Source of the DNA: Candidatus Vogelbacteria bacterium
GTDB lineage: Bacteria > Patescibacteria > Paceibacteria > UBA9973 > UBA12445
DNA: 13,593 bases
Assembly (NCBI GenBank): GCA_016201425.1
Contig: JACQCW010000086.1
Location: forward strand, 1-13,593
Direction: 5' to 3'
The notes below the pieces were generated by a model, which did no database searches, was not told the DNA's origin, and saw only the letters and a program-made list of their open reading frames with translations. The position numbers were made by a program, and so were the translations under genes. Below are positions 1 through 7,033 of the stretch, one piece after another. Within the stretch, counting starts at the first letter, position 1. Every line of letters starts with the position of its first letter.

Positions 1-1
1 C

Positions 2-424
2 GCAGTCATTGGCCCAGGCGGTAAAATTATTAAACAGATCACCGAAGAGACAGGCGCAGATATCGCCATTGAACAAGATGGCAGCGTATTTATAACCGGT
101 AAAATCGATGGTGCCACAAAGGCGCGCGACATCATTGAAAGCATCACTCATGAATTTAAACCTGGAGAAAGACTCCAGGGCAAGGTTGTTAAAATCGCTG
201 AGTTTGGCGCCTTTGTAAATATTGCACCAAATGTTGATGGCATGGTTCACATCTCGGAGATCGCACCCTTCAGAGTAAATAACGTTAGAGATTTTCTCAA
301 AGAAGGAGATGTAGTACCTGTAGTTGTTAAAGAGATAGATAAAGAAAGGGGCAGAATTAGTTTGTCAATTAAAGGAGCTGATAAAGATTACGCCGAGAAG
401 AAAAAGGCGCTACCAAAGGCTTAA
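2..424 (+). CDS. pnp: Polyribonucleotide nucleotidyltransferase (PNPase), C-terminal part
   Basis: The frame is open from base 2 to the TAA at 422-424; the 5' end lies outside the window, leaving 140 residues. The fragment begins inside a KH RNA-binding domain, with the loop motif IGPGGKII at residues 3-10. An S1 domain follows at about residues 57-130, with the typical G-K-V followed by FGAFV, then DGMVHISEI and GRISLSIK. KH followed by S1 at the C-terminus, with this KH motif, is the usual end of PNPase, the phosphorolytic 3'-5' exoribonuclease of mRNA decay. The catalytic RNase PH domains are not visible. The short lysine-rich tail after S1 is common in the family. No terminator hairpin follows; the next gene starts 28 nt downstream behind its own -10 box. 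A different KH-S1 protein is possible but less likely. Confidence 0.9.
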   Translation, partial: AVIGPGGKIIKQITEETGADIAIEQDGSVFITGKIDGATKARDIIESITHEFKPGERLQGKVVKIAEFGAFVNIAPNVDGMVHISEIAPFRVNNVRDFLKEGDVVPVVVKEIDKERGRISLSIKGADKDYAEKKKALPKA

Positions 425-439
425 AACATAAATTTAAGA

Positions 440-452
440 TATAATATTCGAC
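440..452 (+). promoter_or_regulatory. -10 box directly before a start codon (leaderless start)
   Basis: A perfect TATAAT lies at 440-445, 7 nt before the ATG at 453. No -35 hexamer is evident 16-19 bp upstream and there is no Shine-Dalgarno. If functional, transcription would begin at or next to the ATG. Confidence 0.45.
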
Positions 453-998
453 ATGACGGACGAGGAAAAAGAATTAGAAGAAAAAAAGAAGCAAGCCATG
501 CTCGCCATGGAAGGCGAGGAAGGCCGTCTGCATCGAGAGTCACTTGAAAGGAAAAAACAGGAGGAAGAACTAAAGGCTAAGCTCCAAGATGAGCGCACAA
601 AGCTCCAACAAGAACTCGAAAGATTATCTGGCGAAAAGGAAAAGCTCGAACTCAAATGGGTAGAGCTAAACGAAACTAAGGCACCACTAGAAAAAAATCT
701 GGAGCCTATTGTTGCCCAAGCGACAAAGGTAGAACAGGAGGAAAGTGATATTGAAAAGAAGGAGCACAGTACAAACGACCCCGCCGAGAGACAAACTACC
801 GAAAAAATGCGTTGGGAAGTCGACGACCGAAGAAGATCAGTGGAAAAAGACAGATGGAGACTTGAGGATGAGATTGGCAAGATTGATGCTATAATTAAAT
901 CAAACTCAGAGAAATATCAAGTTCTACTTACAGAGGAAGAAAAAGTAGAACGGCGATTGGAAGAAATCAACAAAAATCTGTCTGTTTACAGTAACTAA
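453..998 (+). CDS. Charged coiled-coil protein, unknown function
   Basis: This 181-residue soluble protein is not one I recognise. Almost the whole length is Glu/Lys/Arg/Gln-rich helix with heptad-like spacing of Leu (for example LQQELERLSGEKEKLELKW at about residues 50-68), so a long coiled coil is expected. There is no signal peptide or membrane segment. The ATG at 453 was chosen because a TATAAT box ends 7 nt before it and nothing resembling a ribosome binding site precedes any candidate start. The next gene begins 23 nt after the stop and its N-terminal half has the same character, including a shared short pattern (AMEGEE here, AMEGDE there, each before an Arg-rich stretch). The two may be related or act together; this is inference. 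Conserved uncharacterised proteins of this type are frequent in Parcubacteria. Confidence 0.8.
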   Translation: MTDEEKELEEKKKQAMLAMEGEEGRLHRESLERKKQEEELKAKLQDERTKLQQELERLSGEKEKLELKWVELNETKAPLEKNLEPIVAQATKVEQEESDIEKKEHSTNDPAERQTTEKMRWEVDDRRRSVEKDRWRLEDEIGKIDAIIKSNSEKYQVLLTEEEKVERRLEEINKNLSVYSN

Positions 999-1014
999 AA
1001 ATCTGAGTTTTGAT
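985..1014 (+). promoter_or_regulatory. Candidate promoter for the 1022 gene
   Basis: TTTACA at 985-990 (5 of 6 to TTGACA) and TTTGAT at 1009-1014 (4 of 6 to TATAAT) are 18 bp apart. The -10 ends 7 nt before the ATG at 1022. The -35 lies inside the end of the preceding coding region. The geometry matches other starts in this window, but the hexamers are imperfect. Confidence 0.4.
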
Positions 1015-1021
1015 TTATAAC

Positions 1022-2266
1022 ATGGATCAAAACACAGAAACAAGCGACGAACTAAATAAGAAAAGGCAAGACGCCGCTAAGGCTATGTCTTCTGGTTTTC
1101 AAAAAAGTGCCCCACAAGCAAAGGCCGCCCGTGACTCGATGGCCATTGCCGAACAAAGACTACGCGCACAGGTCGCGATGGAAGGAGATGAGCGACGCAA
1201 AAGGCGAGAAGAGACTGCAAGAATAGAAAAAGAAAAAATAGAGAAGGCACGACAAGAAGAGGAGAGCAAAAAAAAAGAAGAATACGAGAAGGTTCGTCTA
1301 GAAAAAGAAAAAGAAGCCCAACTACAACGCGAGAAGGAAGAAAGAGAGTCAATCGCAAAACAGCTTAAACAACAAGTAGATACTATCCGATCGAGCGGTG
1401 TGAATTTAAAAACTATCAGGACACTTCGGGCAGACACCGATAATCTTATTAAAAGTCAAAATATTTCTTTGGTAGGAATTGCAATCAAAGAAGAAGAGCG
1501 AAAAAGAAAAAATCAAGAAAACATATCCGTCACATCAGGGAAAAATCTGCCTCTAGCCCTAGCCTCTTTTGTACTAATAATTCTAGGAATTGGCATTGCG
1601 GTATACATATATTCGACCTTTTACTCCGGAAGCGGCACCAATATAATCTCTGGTAAAATCAACGTGGTTGAGTCGATAATTTTCGCCCAAAAGAACAAGA
1701 TTTTAGATGTTACAAAAATCACGACCGATGACCTGGTAAATCGGCTAAAAAATGAGGTTCGTAATCCGCCAGATCTACTTATCGGCGAGGTCGAAAATCT
1801 CCAATTCACAAAAGCACTTGCCAACGGACAACAAACGCCAATCGACACAAGCGAATTTCTTACAATCGTTGGCAGCCACGCTCCAGATAGCCTCGTAAGA
1901 ACACTGAGCAATAAATTCATGTTTGGCGTATTATCGTCAGCCCAAAATGCCGGATTTATCATTCTGACAACGGAATCACACAATCAGGCCCTTGCCGGAC
2001 TTCTTGAGTGGGAAGGAAAATCGATGACAGAAGATATGTATCAGGTTTTAACATCACTCCATCCAGACGACAGTCTCTTAACAAAACCATACGAAGACCT
2101 TGTGATACGAAACGTGGACACAAGAGTACTAAAAAATGCTGACGGTACAATTGGTCTCGTGTACGGTTTCTTAGATGGCGATACTACTTTAATAATTGCT
2201 GGTAATCAACAAGCCTTCGAAGAAGCCCTAAGAAGATTTAATACCCCTAAGCCAACCAAGCAATAG
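1022..2266 (+). CDS. Membrane-anchored coiled-coil protein, unknown function
   Basis: This 414-residue protein is of no family I recognise. Residues 1 to about 135 are a highly charged predicted coiled coil (REETARIEKEKIEKARQEEE and similar). A single membrane helix follows at about 176-199 (LPLALASFVLIILGIGIAVYIY), and then a C-terminal globular domain of about 210 residues with mixed helix and strand. The topology suggests a cytoplasmic coiled coil joined to an extracytoplasmic domain, but no signal cleavage site or catalytic motif is visible. A TTG start at 1010 would add only MIYN. The ATG at 1022 is preferred because a -10-like hexamer ends 7 nt upstream and there is no Shine-Dalgarno. 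The charged N-terminal half resembles the preceding protein (shared AMEGDE/AMEGEE pattern), so the pair may form a complex. That link is inferred. Confidence 0.8.
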   Translation: MDQNTETSDELNKKRQDAAKAMSSGFQKSAPQAKAARDSMAIAEQRLRAQVAMEGDERRKRREETARIEKEKIEKARQEEESKKKEEYEKVRLEKEKEAQLQREKEERESIAKQLKQQVDTIRSSGVNLKTIRTLRADTDNLIKSQNISLVGIAIKEEERKRKNQENISVTSGKNLPLALASFVLIILGIGIAVYIYSTFYSGSGTNIISGKINVVESIIFAQKNKILDVTKITTDDLVNRLKNEVRNPPDLLIGEVENLQFTKALANGQQTPIDTSEFLTIVGSHAPDSLVRTLSNKFMFGVLSSAQNAGFIILTTESHNQALAGLLEWEGKSMTEDMYQVLTSLHPDDSLLTKPYEDLVIRNVDTRVLKNADGTIGLVYGFLDGDTTLIIAGNQQAFEEALRRFNTPKPTKQ

Positions 2267-2292
2267 ACACAGTCGAAGCATTTTGTTAATAT
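2264..2292 (+). promoter_or_regulatory. Candidate promoter for the DksA/TraR-like gene
   Basis: TAGACA at 2264-2269 (5 of 6 to TTGACA) overlaps the TAG stop of the upstream gene. After exactly 17 bp comes TAATAT at 2287-2292 (4 of 6). The -10 ends 7 nt before the ATG at 2300 and no Shine-Dalgarno is present. The spacing fits the other leaderless-type starts here. Confidence 0.5.
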
Positions 2293-2299
2293 TGACCAT

Positions 2300-2674
2300 A
2301 TGAATATAGATCTAAAACACTTCAAGCAGAAGTTAGAGGCAGAAAAATCAAAGATTGAGGAGGAGCTTAAAAGCATAAGCATAAGAAACCCGAAAAACGC
2401 GGGTGATTGGCAAGCGACGTATCCCGAGAGGAATATGGAAGAAAAAATTGAAGCAGATCCAACTGACGTTGCGGACAACATCGAAGACTACCAGGAGCGA
2501 TATGCGCTAAATGACGTTTTAGAAAACAGACTCAATAGCGTCAAGAATGCCTTAAAATCACTCGAGGCTGGGACATATGGAATCTGCACTTCTGGCGGGC
2601 ACAAACATGCCATAGAAGAAGAAAGATTAGAAGCCAACCCTGCCGCGACAACCTGTATAAATCACATAGAATAA
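2300..2674 (+). CDS. DksA/TraR-family protein with degenerate zinc finger
   Basis: This 124-residue protein has an N-terminal helical region (about 1-35), the acidic DPTDVADNIEDYQER segment at 53-67, and the family signature A-G-T-Y-G-I-C at 90-96 followed by IEEERLEANPAATTC at 105-119. These are hallmarks of DksA/TraR proteins, which bind the RNA polymerase secondary channel and tune initiation, often with ppGpp. The canonical C-x2-C...C-x2-C site is altered: Cys96 and Cys119 remain, position 99 is Gly and 122 is His. His101 and His103 are nearby, so the finger may bind zinc through Cys/His or not at all. The acidic tip residues of DksA cannot be assigned with confidence. A terminator at 2701-2730 ends the unit. 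The family is secure; polymerase binding in this protein is inferred. Confidence 0.85.
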   Translation: MNIDLKHFKQKLEAEKSKIEEELKSISIRNPKNAGDWQATYPERNMEEKIEADPTDVADNIEDYQERYALNDVLENRLNSVKNALKSLEAGTYGICTSGGHKHAIEEERLEANPAATTCINHIE

Positions 2675-2700
2675 AATTTTAAAAGTATAATAAATCATCA

Positions 2701-2730
2701 AGGTCCGCAAGAATTGACGCGGACTTTTTT
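2701..2730 (+). terminator. Rho-independent terminator after the DksA/TraR-like gene
   Basis: An 8-bp stem (AGGTCCGC at 2701-2708 with GCGGACTT at 2719-2726, one G-T wobble) closes a 10-nt loop and runs into six T at 2725-2730. It begins 27 nt after the stop codon. Confidence 0.85.
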
Positions 2731-2740
2731 GTGCTATCAT
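2714..2740 (+). promoter_or_regulatory. Possible promoter for the 2758 gene
   Basis: TTGACG at 2714-2719 sits in the terminator loop and stem, and TATCAT at 2735-2740 follows after only 15 bp. The spacing is short, so the -35 may be fortuitous. The -10 would give a short 5' leader of about 10-11 nt containing the Shine-Dalgarno. Confidence 0.3.
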
Positions 2741-2746
2741 TTACCC

Positions 2747-2754
2747 GGAGGTGA
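2747..2754 (+). promoter_or_regulatory. Strong Shine-Dalgarno for the 2758 gene
   Basis: GGAGGTGA at 2747-2754 matches the anti-Shine-Dalgarno; the GGAGG core ends 6 nt before the ATG. It fixes the start at 2758 and is one of only two clear ribosome binding sites seen in the window. Confidence 0.8.
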
Positions 2755-2757
2755 ATT

Positions 2758-3525
2758 ATGCAAGAAAAGAGGAACGTTAACAAAAAAACCAAGAGGTTAT
2801 CAGACGAAATAATTACATTCTACATTACCGAGTTAACACTTTCTGGCACCGAAAATCTAACGACATGTCTTAAACTAGACGGCAAAGAATTGTCGTCCCA
2901 AGACCAGGTCAAGCTTACCTGTCTTCGAGTCAAGGCATCCAGAACAATAAATCATATTTTCAAGTGGGTTAGAGAATATCTTGTCTACGCAGTGTACAGT
3001 GAGCTGGAAAATCAAGACACCCTGCCAGAGAACCACTACGTAGAATTCCCTAAACTAAACTATCCCAAAGGGTCTAACGCCATAGACAAAGTCGATAAAT
3101 TTTTAATGTATGCGACAGAGGCCGAAGTTTGTGCGTACCTTAAGAGGGCTGCGATTAGATTCAATCAAAAGGGATGGAGTGTTGGTTTTGGAGGAAAAAA
3201 GTGGGCGGTGATTGCAAAAATTGCATCTGAAATGTGGTCCACAAACTTACTCAAACAAAAATGCCTTCTCATCGACCGAACATTTCAGATCGAACATAAT
3301 GGCGGCATGATCTTCGATAAACGACCCAGCAAAGTTATGCCAGACGAAGATAAGGATAAGGAAATTCTCAATATCAAAAAGAGGGCCTGCGACATAGACA
3401 CTCTGCTTCGTAGACTAAAGACCAAAGCAACGAGTAATGAAACAAAAAAACTGATCTCGAAATTAGTTGAAACTCTTAAATCACTCGAGAACGGTAAAAG
3501 AAAAAATTCTCTTGGTGGTGATTAA
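2758..3525 (+). CDS. Unrecognised 255-aa protein in its own transcription unit
   Basis: I do not recognise this family. The protein is mostly helical and basic, with no signal peptide or membrane segment. Its most distinctive stretch is GWSVGFGGKKWAVIAKIASEMW at about residues 139-160, containing an F-G-G-x-x-W-x-x-I-A pattern. Preceding helices (about 61-85) are rich in aromatic and charged residues. A lysine-rich tail ends in SLGGD. Cys is sparse and unpaired, so a metal site is unlikely. The start is fixed by a strong Shine-Dalgarno. The gene stands alone between terminators at 2701-2730 and 3530-3554, so it is a self-contained unit, unlike its Shine-Dalgarno-free neighbours. That could reflect horizontal acquisition or simply a differently regulated gene; no mobility gene or flanking repeat is visible. 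Confidence 0.8.
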   Translation: MQEKRNVNKKTKRLSDEIITFYITELTLSGTENLTTCLKLDGKELSSQDQVKLTCLRVKASRTINHIFKWVREYLVYAVYSELENQDTLPENHYVEFPKLNYPKGSNAIDKVDKFLMYATEAEVCAYLKRAAIRFNQKGWSVGFGGKKWAVIAKIASEMWSTNLLKQKCLLIDRTFQIEHNGGMIFDKRPSKVMPDEDKDKEILNIKKRACDIDTLLRRLKTKATSNETKKLISKLVETLKSLENGKRKNSLGGD

Positions 3526-3529
3526 TTAT

Positions 3530-3554
3530 GGGCAGACCAGACTCTGCCCTTTTT
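3530..3554 (+). terminator. Rho-independent terminator after the 2758 gene
   Basis: A perfect 7-bp stem (GGGCAGA at 3530-3536 with TCTGCCC at 3543-3549) with a 6-nt loop is followed by five T at 3550-3554. It starts 4 nt after the stop codon. Confidence 0.9.
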
Positions 3555-3587
3555 GATTGATCATACACAAGATGACCACGCATAACA

Positions 3588-3611
3588 CGATATTTCTCCG
3601 CCGCAATATCG
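3588..3611 (+). repeat. Inverted repeat overlapping the comM -35 box
   Basis: CGATATT at 3588-3594 and AATATCG at 3605-3611 form a perfect 7-bp inverted repeat with a 10-bp spacer. Its right arm overlaps the first bases of the -35 hexamer at 3609-3614. It could be an operator; no T-run follows, so it is not a terminator. It could also be chance. Confidence 0.35.
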
Positions 3612-3637
3612 ACAAAATAGAGACTGCGGAATAGAAT
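3609..3637 (+). promoter_or_regulatory. Promoter for comM (leaderless type)
   Basis: TCGACA at 3609-3614 and TAGAAT at 3632-3637 are separated by exactly 17 bp, and the -10 ends 6 nt before the ATG at 3644. The same -35 hexamer and spacing recur in the duplicated promoters at 7131 and 7569. Confidence 0.6.
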
Positions 3638-3643
3638 TTTGTA

Positions 3644-5005
3644 ATGATTTCTAAAATTTACTCTGCTCAAGTAAGTCTGCTTAAGGCAACTATTATCGAA
3701 GTTGAAGCAGATATAGGTAAGGGGATTAGATCCTTTACTATAGTTGGGCTACCAGACAAAGCTATCGAGGAAGCCAAAGACAGGATTGGGGCAGCAATCA
3801 AGAACTCTAATATTAAGTCGCCGCTGCAAGGCAACAGAAAGATCGTTGTCTCCCTGGCGCCAGCTGATATTAAAAAAGAAGGTCCAGTTTTTGACCTTGC
3901 CATAGCCATAAGCCAACTTGTTGCTGGAGGAATAATTGCATTTAATCCTGAACACAAACTTTTCCTCGGCGAGCTCGCACTCTCTGGAGACCTAAGACCC
4001 ATCAAAGGAGTATTGGCGATTGTCGAAACCGCGAAGAAAAAAGGGTTCAAGGAGATCTTCTTACCAGAAGCGAATGCCAAAGAGGCCGCACTCATCAAAG
4101 GGGTTGATATTTATGGATTTAAGAATCTCAAAGAGGTCGTACAGCATGTCAATGATAAAAAAGACCCTGAATCGATACCACAAAAAAGGATTGAGAAACA
4201 GCCAGAAACTAAAATAGATTATAAAGATGAATTCTTTAGTGCCGACATGGAAGATATTCGAGGCCAAGAGTCAGCCAAGAGGGGATTAGAGATAGCAGCC
4301 GCCGGTGGCCATAATTTAGCCATGTTTGGTCCACCTGGCACCGGAAAAACAATGCTCGCAAAAGCGATCCCGGGAATTTTACCGCAATTAAATTTTGATC
4401 ACATCCTCGAAGTCACGGCCATATACTCAGTCGCTGGATTGCTAAATGAGGACCTAATAACAACCCCGCCCTTCAGATCACCACACCACACTTCATCATA
4501 GGCAAATTTCATTCTAGTGGCGGCGATGAATCCCTGCCCTTGTGGCAACCGAGGCAATCCGTCTAAGGAGTGTGTCTGTAGCCACCATACGATTATGAAT
4601 TACCAACGCAAACTCTCAGGCCCTATTATAGACAGAATCGACATCTGGGTAGAAGTTCCGCAGGTTGACTACGCGAAGCTCGGAGACCAAACAAGTAAGG
4701 GTGAGCCGTCCAGGTTGGTCAAGACAAGAGTCGTAAAGGCTAGGCAGATTCAACAAGAAAGATTTAGGAACGCAAAAAATATAAACACCAACAGTGATAT
4801 CTCTTCCAAAGATCTGGATAAATATGCTCCAATGTCGACTAAGGCAAAGCAAATACTGACATCATCTGCAGAAAGACTCGGACTATCTGCACGTGGCTAC
4901 CACAGAATCATTAAACTTGCCCGTACAATTGCAGACTTAGACAACTCAAATGAGATATCAGAGAAACATATTTTTGAAGCTCTGCAATATCGACCAAGGT
5001 CATAA
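3644..5005 (+). pseudogene. comM: Broken comM: Mg-chelatase-like AAA+ ATPase lacking Walker B
   Basis: ComM is an AAA+ (YifB/Mg-chelatase-like) helicase that promotes branch migration during natural transformation. Residues 1-165 carry the N-terminal ComM domain (IVGLPDKAIEEAKDRI, SLAPADIKKEGPVFDLAIA), and the Walker A GPPGTGKT is at 229-236. The frame then reads PFRSPHHTSS and meets a TAG at 4499-4501. The same frame continues at once with ANFILVAAMNPCPCG, the family's post-Walker-B segment, then GPIIDRIDIWVEVP and a normal C-terminus ending at the TAA at 5003-5005. In intact ComM about 60 residues, including GGG-x-PxPGEISLAH and the Walker B LFLDE, lie between these two blocks. The visible 285 plus 168 codons plus about 60 gives the usual family length of about 510. 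An in-frame deletion with a stop at the junction, or an assembly collapse, explains this. The halves could not form a normal ATPase. Confidence 0.85.
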
Positions 5006-5007
5006 AT

Positions 5008-5036
5008 AAAAAGTCCCCAACAACTTGTGTCGGGGA
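5008..5036 (-). terminator. Terminator for the minus-strand membrane-protein gene
   Basis: Read on the minus strand, TCCCC and GGGGA (plus 5032-5036 and 5014-5018) pair as a 5-bp stem, extended by ACA/TGT across a 1x1 mismatch. Five T follow (plus A-run 5008-5012). It lies 14 nt beyond the stop of the gene at 5051. The plus side lacks a T-run, so use by comM is doubtful. Confidence 0.65.
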
Positions 5037-5050
5037 GATAATATTTGGCA

Positions 5051-5764
5051 TTATTTAACCTTTAAGGGATATTGATGCTTCACACCAACGCAGTCAAAAT
5101 ATAAGTACTGAGCTTCTCTAACAGTTGCCACACTGGTGTCCTCACAAGGCGAGGATTTTAATACGACATGAATTTCGGCTCCCGGAACAGCGAGCTCCTG
5201 CCATATCGAATTACCAAGGTAAATGGCAAATCTCATTTCGATTTCCTTTTTGGGATGTATGAATCGAAGCCCCGGCGCGACGTTGCCACCTTCATACTTA
5301 ATGAAAGCTTTATCAGTGGTTCCTTTCAGCTCCATGTTTATATTTCTGACGCCTCGAACAAAATACTGATCATCGCTTACGCCCAAAATAATCTTTTCAT
5401 ATAAATCGAACAGCGGATTGTTCTCATACATTGGATTCCTCTGAAAGGTGGAAAGTACAGAGTGTGTGACACTTGAAATCTTTGGAGGCATTTCCACCTT
5501 AGTTGTTATTCCACTTCGTACTATAGAAGCGGTAGTCTTGGGTACACCCTGGGTCGCAGAGCTAAGTCGTCTTGGTTCGACCAATAGCGCCTCGAACGAC
5601 TGGGCTCCCAACACAGAAGGATCCGTAGATGATGTAGCGCCTAACATGCCGCACGGTTTTCTAAAATGCAAAATACCAAGAACAATCATGACTCCAGCAA
5701 TTACAGTTAGAACAATCCGATACCCAACTTCCTCTCTCAGTCCGTTTTTTAATCTTTCAAACAC
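5051..5764 (-). CDS. Single-pass membrane protein, unknown function
   Basis: This 237-residue protein is not recognised. A short basic N-terminus (FERLKNGLREE) is followed by one membrane helix at about residues 16-33 (RIVLTVIAGVMIVLGILHF). Then comes a Ser/Thr-rich linker and a C-terminal domain of about 120 residues, probably outside the membrane. The frame stays open upstream to a GTG at 5830, but the GTG at 5764 is chosen because AGGAGG lies 6 nt before it and the 22 added residues have no support. It follows the LysM-M23 peptidase gene on the same strand, with a 90-nt gap and no convincing terminator between, so the two are probably co-transcribed. A role at the cell envelope beside the peptidase is plausible but rests only on position and topology. 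Confidence 0.75.
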   Translation of the reverse strand: MFERLKNGLREEVGYRIVLTVIAGVMIVLGILHFRKPCGMLGATSSTDPSVLGAQSFEALLVEPRRLSSATQGVPKTTASIVRSGITTKVEMPPKISSVTHSVLSTFQRNPMYENNPLFDLYEKIILGVSDDQYFVRGVRNINMELKGTTDKAFIKYEGGNVAPGLRFIHPKKEIEMRFAIYLGNSIWQELAVPGAEIHVVLKSSPCEDTSVATVREAQYLYFDCVGVKHQYPLKVK

Positions 5765-5770
5765 AAGCCA

Positions 5771-5776
5771 CCTCCT
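5771..5776 (-). promoter_or_regulatory. Shine-Dalgarno deciding the GTG start at 5764
   Basis: AGGAGG on the minus strand (plus CCTCCT at 5771-5776) sits 6 nt upstream of the GTG at 5764. It is the second clear ribosome binding site in the window and belongs to an operon-internal gene. Confidence 0.75.
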
Positions 5777-5854
5777 GTTGCCTATAAAATAATCTAATTT
5801 AAAAGATCTGGATTTAGCCAAATCTAGCACAAACCAACAGTAACAACAACGGTT

Positions 5855-6979
5855 TTAAAATGGGTTCCGCGCACCTCTTATCTCAAAGTGCACATGGGGT
5901 CCACTCGAGTTACCAGTTGAGCCAACAAGTCCTATCTTTTCGCCTTGATCGACAGTCTGACCGGAGTGAACCACAACTGAATACATGTGGCCATACACCG
6001 TTTGTGTACCGTTAGGATGGCTGATGACAACGTAATTTCCATAGCCTCCATTCCATCCGCCAGCCCTAGCGACAATAACCTGTCCGGCCGCTGCGGCCAA
6101 TATAGACTCATGCCCAACACAATGACAATCTGGTGCCAGATCAACTGCATTTTTACCATGAAGACCTTGCGTTTTGTGTCCATGAATAATTGGCCTAATA
6201 TAATAAGCTAATGAGTCTATGGCCTCATCGATAAAAGTTTTAATTAATCTTGTTGGTCCAGGTTTTCCTCTAACAGTAGCTGGTGTAGAAACTGATATTT
6301 CACCGTTCGGAATAATGATCTCATCTCCAACAGTAAGTTTCTGACCACTCTCAAGATTATTAAACTTTGTGATCTCACCAACATCTCCCCCGTATCGCCT
6401 TGCTATACCTGCGATTGTGTCACCCTTTTTAATAGTATATTTTATGCCCGATACTGGTAAAATTATAAGCTCCTGCCCAACTTTTATGTCCTTCGGACCA
6501 CCCAAGTCGTTTCCCCAAATTATGGTGTTAACTGAGACACCAAACATTTTCGCAATTTTTGGAAGAGAATCGCCATCCCGCACGGTGTACACACTAATTG
6601 TATCCGCTCCGGCACCAAACTCATCAACATTAGCTATAGTTCCAAGCGGACCAGTTTCCGACATCAGAGCTGAGTCGCCGACAATCGTTAAGTCAGTCGT
6701 CGAACTATCCGTGGCAACAACAGGATCGCTATTAATAGCTGCAGATAAAATTGCCACGTTTTGAGAACTAATCGTTCTAGTGGCGGGGACACCGTCTGTA
6801 TCCGCAGCTTGAGTCGTATCTGTGAAGAAGCCGGCAACAAACGAAGCAACGCTCGCGCTTGCCCTAGATGTGTTCACAAAAAAAATAACAAACGCCAACA
6901 CAAAAGCTGGCCCAATTAAATAGAGTTTCGGGAATAAAGATATTTTGGCCAATCGAGCCCAAATAGGCCGGATAGCCAT
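5855..6979 (-). CDS. Membrane-anchored LysM-M23 metallopeptidase
   Basis: This 374-residue peptidoglycan hydrolase carries in order a basic N-terminus, a membrane helix or uncleaved signal at about 19-35 (LYLIGPAFVLAFVIFFV), and a low-complexity Ala/Thr/Ser linker. Two LysM peptidoglycan-binding repeats follow at about 131-174 (YTVRDGDSLPKIAKMFGVS) and 181-226 (YTIKKGDTIAGIARRYGGD), then a C-terminal M23 domain. Candidate zinc ligands are His274, Asp280 and His364, and candidate catalytic histidines are His331 (YGHM) and His362 (HVHFEI). The first motif is H-x5-D rather than the common H-x3-D, and an unusual DCHCVGHE segment follows it. Family members cleave peptide cross-links in peptidoglycan, so it likely acts outside the membrane in wall remodelling or division. 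The ATG at 6979 has no Shine-Dalgarno; TAAGAT 4 nt upstream is only a weak -10 candidate. Confidence 0.9.
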   Translation of the reverse strand: MAIRPIWARLAKISLFPKLYLIGPAFVLAFVIFFVNTSRASASVASFVAGFFTDTTQAADTDGVPATRTISSQNVAILSAAINSDPVVATDSSTTDLTIVGDSALMSETGPLGTIANVDEFGAGADTISVYTVRDGDSLPKIAKMFGVSVNTIIWGNDLGGPKDIKVGQELIILPVSGIKYTIKKGDTIAGIARRYGGDVGEITKFNNLESGQKLTVGDEIIIPNGEISVSTPATVRGKPGPTRLIKTFIDEAIDSLAYYIRPIIHGHKTQGLHGKNAVDLAPDCHCVGHESILAAAAGQVIVARAGGWNGGYGNYVVISHPNGTQTVYGHMYSVVVHSGQTVDQGEKIGLVGSTGNSSGPHVHFEIRGARNPF

Positions 6980-7033
6980 TTTAATCTTAGTAAAAATATG
7001 CCTAAAATTAAGGATTTTCCGCCTTTCTACCCA

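Noticed and set aside
434..880. Long antisense open frame rich in Ser, Phe and Leu opposite the 453 gene
   Set aside because: It is the mirror of Glu/Lys-rich coding sequence. Similar shadows at 1083-1437, 3667-4098 and 6369-6764 were dropped for the same reason.
4502..5005. Second half of comM as an independent gene starting at GTG 4517
   Set aside because: The start falls in the middle of a conserved ComM block, with family sequence (ANFIL) continuing upstream of it and no promoter or ribosome binding site.
5765..5830. 22-residue N-terminal extension of the minus-strand membrane protein (GTG at 5830)
   Set aside because: A clear AGGAGG sits 6 nt before the internal GTG at 5764, and the extension has no ribosome binding site.
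5831..5858. Possible hairpin between the peptidase and membrane-protein genes (AAACC...GGTTT)
   Set aside because: It is a 5-bp AT-rich stem with a long loop and no T-run, too weak to call a terminator.
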